Below the pieces are notes generated by a model. The model made no database searches, was not told where the DNA came from, and worked only from the letters and a program-made list of their open reading frames with translations. Below, in pieces: positions 4,449 to 7,749 of a stretch of 7,749 nt of DNA (its first letter is position 1; each line of letters starts with the position of its first letter). The stretch lies in NCBI GenBank assembly GCA_946620335.1, contig CAMONF010000302.1:1-7749 (forward strand). Direction: 5' to 3'. The DNA comes from an uncultured Clostridia bacterium. Lineage in GTDB: Bacteria > Bacillota > Clostridia > Lachnospirales > Lachnospiraceae. The position numbers and the translations under genes are program-made.

Positions 4449-6281
4449 ATGGCAGGACCAGGTGGACGCGGCGGCCGGATGGGCGCCTATCTGACGGAGG
4501 AGGAGAAGCAGAACCGGCCAAAGGTGACGAAGGCCCTTCTTATCCGTGTTTTTTCTTATCTGCGGCCTTATGTAAAACAGATGGCGCTGGTGCTGGTGGC
4601 TATCTTCGTCTCTTCGGTGCTGGCTCTCTACCCGTCCATCCTGACCGGACGGATCGTGGACGAGGGCCTCATCGCCCGGGACCTGCCGAGGCTGGTCTAC
4701 CTGATCGTCCTCTCGCTGGCCGTCACGCTGGGGTCCAAGCTGATCGGCGTTCTGGAGAGCTATCTCAACACCTGGATCGCCCAGCATATCACCTACGACA
4801 TGCGGAACGCCATGTACGCCCATCTCCAGAAGATGTCCCAGCACTTTTTCACCACCAGCAGCCAGGGCGACATCATCACCCGCATGACCAGCGACATTGA
4901 CGGCGTGCGCAGCATTATCACCAACACCATGACCAGCATCCTCTCCAACGTGATCACCCTGGTCGTGGCGGTGGTGGCCATGTACCGCCGCAACTGGGTC
5001 CTGGCCACCATCGGCGTGATCATCATTCCCCTCTTCACGATTCCGACCCGGCGGGCCGGCAAGACCCGCTGGTCCCTGACCCGGGAGGCCCAGGCCTGCT
5101 CCGACGAAATCAACGGTATCCTGAACGAGACCCTCTCGGTGAGCGGCCAGCTCCTTGTCAAGCTCTTCGGCAAGGAGGCCTACGAGTACGGCCGTTACGA
5201 AAATGCAAACAAGCGCATGATCGGCCTCAACATCAAGGAGAGCATGGCGGGGCGGTGGTTCTTTGTTGTCATTTCCACGGTGTCCAGCATCGGACCCATG
5301 CTCCTCTAGCTGGTGGGCGGCGTGCTCATGATCCGCTACGGGTCGGACCTGACCGTCGGCGATATCACGGTCCTGGTGGCCCTGCTCGGGAAAATGTACA
5401 TGCCCGTGAACCAGCTCCTCAACTTCCAGGTGGAGTGGATCCGGTCCATGGCCATGTTCACCAGAATATTCGAGTATTTCGACATGCCGGTGGAGATCCA
5501 GGACCCGGCCAATCCGGTGGTGCCCAGGGAGGCCACGGGCTGCGTGAGCTTCGATCACGTGAACTTCTCCTATGACGGAGAGCGGCAGATCCTGAAGGAC
5601 GTCAGCTTTGAGCTCAAAGCCGGCCGCAGCATCGCCATCGTCGGGCCTTCGGGCTCCGGCAAGAGCACCATGATCAACCTGATTCCCCGCCTCTACGACG
5701 TAAACGGCGGCTCGGTCACCTTCGACCACGTGGACGTGCGGAAGCTCTCCCTCGCCTGGCTCAGGCAGCAGGTGGGCATCGTCAGCCAGGAGACCTACCT
5801 CTTCAACGGGACGATCCGTGAGAACCTTCTCTACGCGCGGCCGGACGCCACGGAGGCGGAGATGATCGAGGCCTGCAAGAAGGCCAACATCTACGACTTT
5901 GTGGAAAATCAGGACAAGGGCCTTGACACCATGGTGGGTAACCGAGGACTCAAGCTCTCGGGCGGAGAGAAGCAGCGGATCTCCATCGCCCGCGTGCTTC
6001 TCAAGGACCCGGCGCTCCTTGTCTTTGACGAGGCGACCAGCGCGCTGGATTCCATTTCCGAGAAGAAGATCCAGGACGCCATCGATCCCCTCATCGCCGA
6101 TCGGACCAGCATTCTGATCGCCCACCGTTTGTCCACCATTCTGGCGGCGGACGAGATTCTGGTGGTCAAGGACGGGCAGATCGTGGAGAGGGGGCAGCAC
6201 GAGGAGCTGGTCAAGGCCGGAGGCGTGTACGCCGAGCTCTATGAGACGCAGTTCTCCAAGGCTCTGGAAAAGCGGGAATGA
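4449..6281 (+). pseudogene. ABC exporter (fused membrane and ATPase domains) interrupted by one in-frame TAG
   Basis: Ignoring the stop, this is a 610-codon half-size ABC exporter of the multidrug/lipid (MsbA-like) type. The membrane domain has helices near residues 45-62, 82-100, 163-178 and 182-197, and the coupling segment QHFFTTSSQGDIITRMTSDID. The ATPase domain has Walker A GPSGSGKST at 399-407, the Q-loop in VSQETYLFNG, signature LSGGEKQR from 503, Walker B LLVFDEATSALD from 523, and the H-loop AHRLST with His559. Codon 287 is TAG (5307-5309), between SSIGPMLL and LVGGVLMIRYG. The frame is unchanged on both sides, so one base change explains it; homologues usually carry an aromatic residue near this place, so TAC, TAT or TGG to TAG is likely. 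Both halves are otherwise intact. It may be a recent pseudogene, a sequencing error, or a readthrough or suppressed amber codon. The 3' end runs into the repeat block. Confidence 0.8.
5307..5309 (+). other. In-frame amber codon inside the ABC exporter
   Basis: TAG interrupts the transmembrane domain at codon 287. The next possible internal starts are GTG 5313 and ATG 5328, neither with a good Shine-Dalgarno, so separate translation of the second half is unlikely. The other complete genes here end in TAA or TGA and show no internal TAG, which gives no support for general reassignment of TAG. Confidence 0.85.
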
Positions 6282-6397
6282 TGGACGGTTCCTTTTCCCA
6301 GGTTTCTTTGAAAAGTGGGGTGGGAATGAGGGACGGTTCCTTTTCCCAGTTTTCTTTGAAAACTGGGAAAAGGAACCGTCCCTCATTCCCACTTTTT
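6268..6397. repeat. Third palindromic repeat block, overlapping the end of the ABC exporter
   Basis: A plus-orientation copy (about 6268-6308, with GATGGACGG in place of GAGGGACGG) is followed by a 35-bp perfect inverted repeat (6320-6354 with 6358-6392) around a 3-nt loop. The stop codon TGA of the ABC exporter lies inside the first copy, so the last residues (KRE) are encoded by repeat sequence. This suggests that the element was inserted at, and altered, the end of the gene. Such a hairpin could also protect the 3' end of the mRNA. Confidence 0.9.
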
Positions 6398-6540
6398 CAC
6401 AGCCTCATGGGCATTGTGCACAGTATTTCCTGCTGTTTTACAATATATTCTACTGTCTCTTTCCGGCCGGGGTATGCTAAGATAAACTAAGGCAGTTTTC
6501 TTTTTACACAGGTAGTTGTTCTACACACAGAAAGGACAAT
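6398..6540 (+). other. Leader region of the MATE exporter; promoter not clearly resolved
   Basis: The gap is A/T-richer than the genes. A possible weak promoter is TTGTGC (6414-6419) with TACAAT (6439-6444) at 19 bp. TATGCT at 6473-6478 is an alternative -10 box without a good -35. AAAGGA at 6531-6536 is the ribosome binding site of the following gene, 4 nt from its ATG. Confidence 0.3.
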
Positions 6541-7749
6541 ATGAGCATCCGTTCACAGGCAATTGATATGACGGAGGGGAGACCAGGCGTGCAGATCGTC
6601 CGCTTCATGATCCCCATGCTTCTGGGAAATGTAGCCCAGCAGCTCTACAACACAGTTGACAGCATCATCGTGGGCCGCTTCGTCGGCGACAACGCCCTGG
6701 CTGCCGTCGGCAGCGCGGGACCCATTTTCAACCTGCTCCTGGTCCTCATCATCGGCGTTTCGGTGGGCGCTACGGTCATGACCTCGACCTACTACGGAGC
6801 CCGCAGGCGCGAGGCCCTCTCCAAGGCGGTCGGCACCAGCATTCTCCTGACGCTGATCGTCTGCGGCATCATCATGGTGATCACGCCCTTCATCACCATG
6901 CCCATGCTCCGGCTCCTCGGCACGCCGGAGACCATCATAGGCTGGTGCGACACCTACCTCAAGATCATCTTCATCGGTATCCTGGGGTCGGCCCTCTACA
7001 ACATCATCTGCGGTATCCTGAGGGGACTGGGGGACGCGACGTCGGCCCTCATTTACCTCCTGGTGGCGACGGGCATCAACATTGTCCTGGACTACACCTT
7101 CGTGGCCATCCTCGGCATGGGCGTCGCGGGCGTCGCCCTGGCCACGGTCATCGCCCAGTTCGTCTCCGCCATCCTCTGCATCCGGAGGCTCCTGCAGCTG
7201 ACGGACCTCTTCGATCTCACCTGGGAGTACTTAAAGCCGGACGGCAAGTACATGATGGAGCTCATCCGCTTGGGCATCCCCAGCGGCGTGACGCAGGCCA
7301 TCTTCTCCCTGTCCGCCATCATCGTCCAGTCATTGACCAACAGCTTCGGCGAGACCTTTATCGCCGCCAACGTCATCGTCATGAGGATCGACGGCTTCGT
7401 CATGATGCCGGCCTTCTCCTTCGGCTCCGCCATGACCACCTACGCCGGCCAGAACGTCGGCGCGGGCAAGCTGGACCGGGTCCGCCAGGGCGCCAAGGAA
7501 GGTACCTTGATCGCGGTGGCGACTTCCGTGGTCCTGACGATTGTGATCCTCATCTTCGGCCGTTTCCTCATGGGAATCTTCACGAAGGCGGAGGAACTCA
7601 TCACGCTCAGTTTCAACATGATGCGGATCCTGGTGGTGGGCTACATCGCCATGGAGGTAACCCAGTGCCTGTCCGGCGTCATGCGAGGCGCGGGCGACAC
7701 GCTGACGCCCATGTGGATCTCCATGATCACCACGGTCGTCATCCGCATG
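6541..7749 (+). CDS. MATE-family efflux transporter, partial at right edge
   Basis: The first 403 codons of a multidrug and toxic compound extrusion protein are present; the family usually has about 450 residues, so roughly the last 50 are missing beyond the window. It is an inner-membrane cation/drug antiporter. Landmarks are the N-terminal motif RFMIPMLLGNVAQQLYNTVDSIIVGRFVG in the first helix pair (residues about 21-49), GVSVGATVMTSTYYGARR after it, CGILRGLGDATSALIYLL in the middle, and the repeat of that pattern in the second half (MRGAGDTLTPMWIS). Many hydrophobic segments alternate with short loops, as expected for 12 helices. The start is supported by AAAGGA 4 nt upstream. It closely follows a repeat block but is probably transcribed on its own. 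Substrate cannot be predicted. Confidence 0.92.
   Translation, partial: MSIRSQAIDMTEGRPGVQIVRFMIPMLLGNVAQQLYNTVDSIIVGRFVGDNALAAVGSAGPIFNLLLVLIIGVSVGATVMTSTYYGARRREALSKAVGTSILLTLIVCGIIMVITPFITMPMLRLLGTPETIIGWCDTYLKIIFIGILGSALYNIICGILRGLGDATSALIYLLVATGINIVLDYTFVAILGMGVAGVALATVIAQFVSAILCIRRLLQLTDLFDLTWEYLKPDGKYMMELIRLGIPSGVTQAIFSLSAIIVQSLTNSFGETFIAANVIVMRIDGFVMMPAFSFGSAMTTYAGQNVGAGKLDRVRQGAKEGTLIAVATSVVLTIVILIFGRFLMGIFTKAEELITLSFNMMRILVVGYIAMEVTQCLSGVMRGAGDTLTPMWISMITTVVIRM

Noticed and set aside
4287..6392. 701-codon minus-strand frame
   Set aside because: It is antisense to an ABC exporter with all family motifs, begins within a repeat, and has a His/Gly/Asp-rich shadow composition.

Overview
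The window looks like chromosomal DNA from a fairly GC-rich member of the Bacillota (Clostridia-like, possibly a gut lineage). This is inferred from strong AGGAGG-type ribosome binding sites, TTGACA/TATAAT-type promoters, and Clostridia-like protein sequences (a lipoprotein solute-binding protein, class I dihydroorotase, ABC exporter and MATE exporter). No rRNA or other taxonomic marker is present, so this is only a guess.

Layout: positions 1-192 are a nested block of inverted repeats of a short element whose core is GGGACGGTTCCTTTTCCC. Positions 192-1457 (minus strand) encode a lipoprotein solute-binding protein with its own promoter at 1561-1588. Positions 1734-2620 contain no conventional gene but hold what appears to be a complete minus-strand transcription unit, described below. 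A second palindromic repeat block lies at 2756-2881. It is followed on the plus strand by dihydroorotase (pyrC, 2968-4233), an untranslated leader with a hairpin, an ABC exporter interrupted by one in-frame TAG (4449-6281), a third palindromic repeat block (6268-6397), and a MATE-family exporter that runs off the right edge (6541 onward). The protein genes form no obvious pathway: one uptake lipoprotein without its permeases, one pyrimidine biosynthesis enzyme and two exporters.

The notable part is 1734-2620. On the minus strand a near-consensus promoter (TTGACA, 17 nt, TACAAT) drives eight tandem units of about 51-57 bp (one linker is longer). Every unit carries the Shine-Dalgarno sequence GGAGGA, exactly 7 nt, then ATG-TAC-stop. 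The stop is TAA in five copies and TGA in three. Each unit is therefore an apparently well-formed two-codon open reading frame (fMet-Tyr). Degenerate copies follow, then a strong Shine-Dalgarno with a seven-codon ORF (MKLLNIH) ending at the base of a 15-bp hairpin, then a hairpin with a six-T tail that resembles an intrinsic terminator. The predicted transcript is about 850 nt. I do not recognise this arrangement as a described RNA or gene family. Possible roles include a ribosome or initiation-complex sink, a source of peptidyl-tRNA drop-off, or a translation-responsive regulatory RNA. All of these are inference.
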